Shown here: piece by piece, positions 47,474 to 47,578 of the stretch
Layout of the letters: each line of letters opens with the position of its first letter
Numbering within the stretch: position 1 is the stretch's first letter
IMG/VR virus record: IMGVR_UViG_3300031566_000073
Span: 1-47,578 of that record
DNA: 47,578 nucleotides
Source: a virus
Strand: one strand, 5' to 3'
Program-made: the position numbers and the translations under genes
Notes under the pieces: generated by a model
Told to the model about the DNA's origin: nothing
The model's input: the letters and a program-made list of their open reading frames with translations, nothing else
Databases searched by the model: none

Positions 47474-47578
47474 CGTTCGCCCTTTCGGTTCAAGCCGCAC
47501 TATTGCGGCAGGCCTATTTCTGGCCGCATGGCGGCCCATGCCGTCGGCCCCCTCCCCCCGGGGGGCCTCGGGCGCAGA
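47474..47578 (-). other. Right-edge non-coding segment with hairpins
   Basis: About 105 bases to the window edge. It contains hairpin GCCGCA/TGCGGC (47494-47509) and a C5/G5 palindromic run near 47550. Probably the leader of the early array; the promoter lies outside the window. Confidence 0.35.

Noticed and set aside
1-47578. CRISPR array or insertion sequence
   Set aside because: No regularly spaced direct repeats and no transposase or integrase were seen.
1-47578. Window as a complete circular genome
   Set aside because: Joining the right edge to position 1 gives a Pro/Arg-rich continuation of GroES that does not match the family.

Overview
The window reads as one stretch of a tailed double-stranded DNA phage (or prophage) genome of high G+C content, apparently short-tailed (podovirus-like). 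Almost every gene is on the minus strand. They are tightly packed, often with ATGA or TGATG stop/start overlaps and clear AAGGAG-type ribosome binding sites. I recognise a large terminase, portal, scaffold-like protein, major capsid-like protein, adaptor-like and nozzle-like tail proteins and a 1337-residue internal-virion-type protein. I see no tape measure, sheath, integrase, DNA polymerase or RNA polymerase. The host cannot be named from sequence alone. The left edge cuts a GroES gene. Joining the two window ends does not extend GroES sensibly, so I do not treat the window as a closed genome.

Reading in transcription order (right to left): 47.5-42.3 kb is an early or accessory array of small proteins, many with Cys pairs, including an XRE regulator. 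It holds a good sigma70-like promoter (46024-46052) and several non-coding stretches with strong RNA structure. 42.3-39.4 kb is a recombination block: a RecT-like annealing protein, a Cys-cluster protein and a Cas4/RecB-like nuclease with a Cys cluster. 39.4-34.2 kb carries zinc-ribbon microproteins, a RuvC-like resolvase, a papain-like protein, a Mom/GNAT-like protein overlapping a DNA methyltransferase, and a replisome-organiser-like protein with a perfect inverted repeat inside its coding sequence. 34.2-29.5 kb holds more small Cys- or Trp-rich genes, a DUF6378-like protein, a DUF4406-like protein, a PnuC-like membrane protein and a metallophosphoesterase.

29.4-21.98 kb is packaging and head: a candidate packaging site, small and large terminase, portal, scaffold, major capsid and a fibre-like protein. 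A cassette of three glycosyltransferases and one methyltransferase (18.36-21.95 kb) sits between head and tail genes, which suggests modification of a virion protein. 17.95-10.2 kb is the tail: adaptor, nozzle, a glycoside-hydrolase-like protein, two further structural proteins and a LamG-type lectin. 10.2-7.5 kb is a run of small genes with a lipoprotein and two membrane proteins, probably including lysis functions, although no endolysin is recognisable. 7.4-1.8 kb holds two large virion proteins interrupted by one plus-strand, promoter-bearing membrane gene. 1.8-0 kb ends with a strong terminator, tandem zinc-binding paralogues and GroES.

The most unusual signals are: (i) two RNA elements (42821-42997 and 45057-45122) sharing flanks and a GGCA-loop hairpin with compensatory changes in two helices; (ii) a 10-bp sequence, GGTTACGGTT, found four times in one orientation ahead of genes; (iii) the virion glycosylation-type cassette; (iv) the Mom-like/methyltransferase pair; (v) the inverted repeat inside the replication gene; and (vi) phage GroES.
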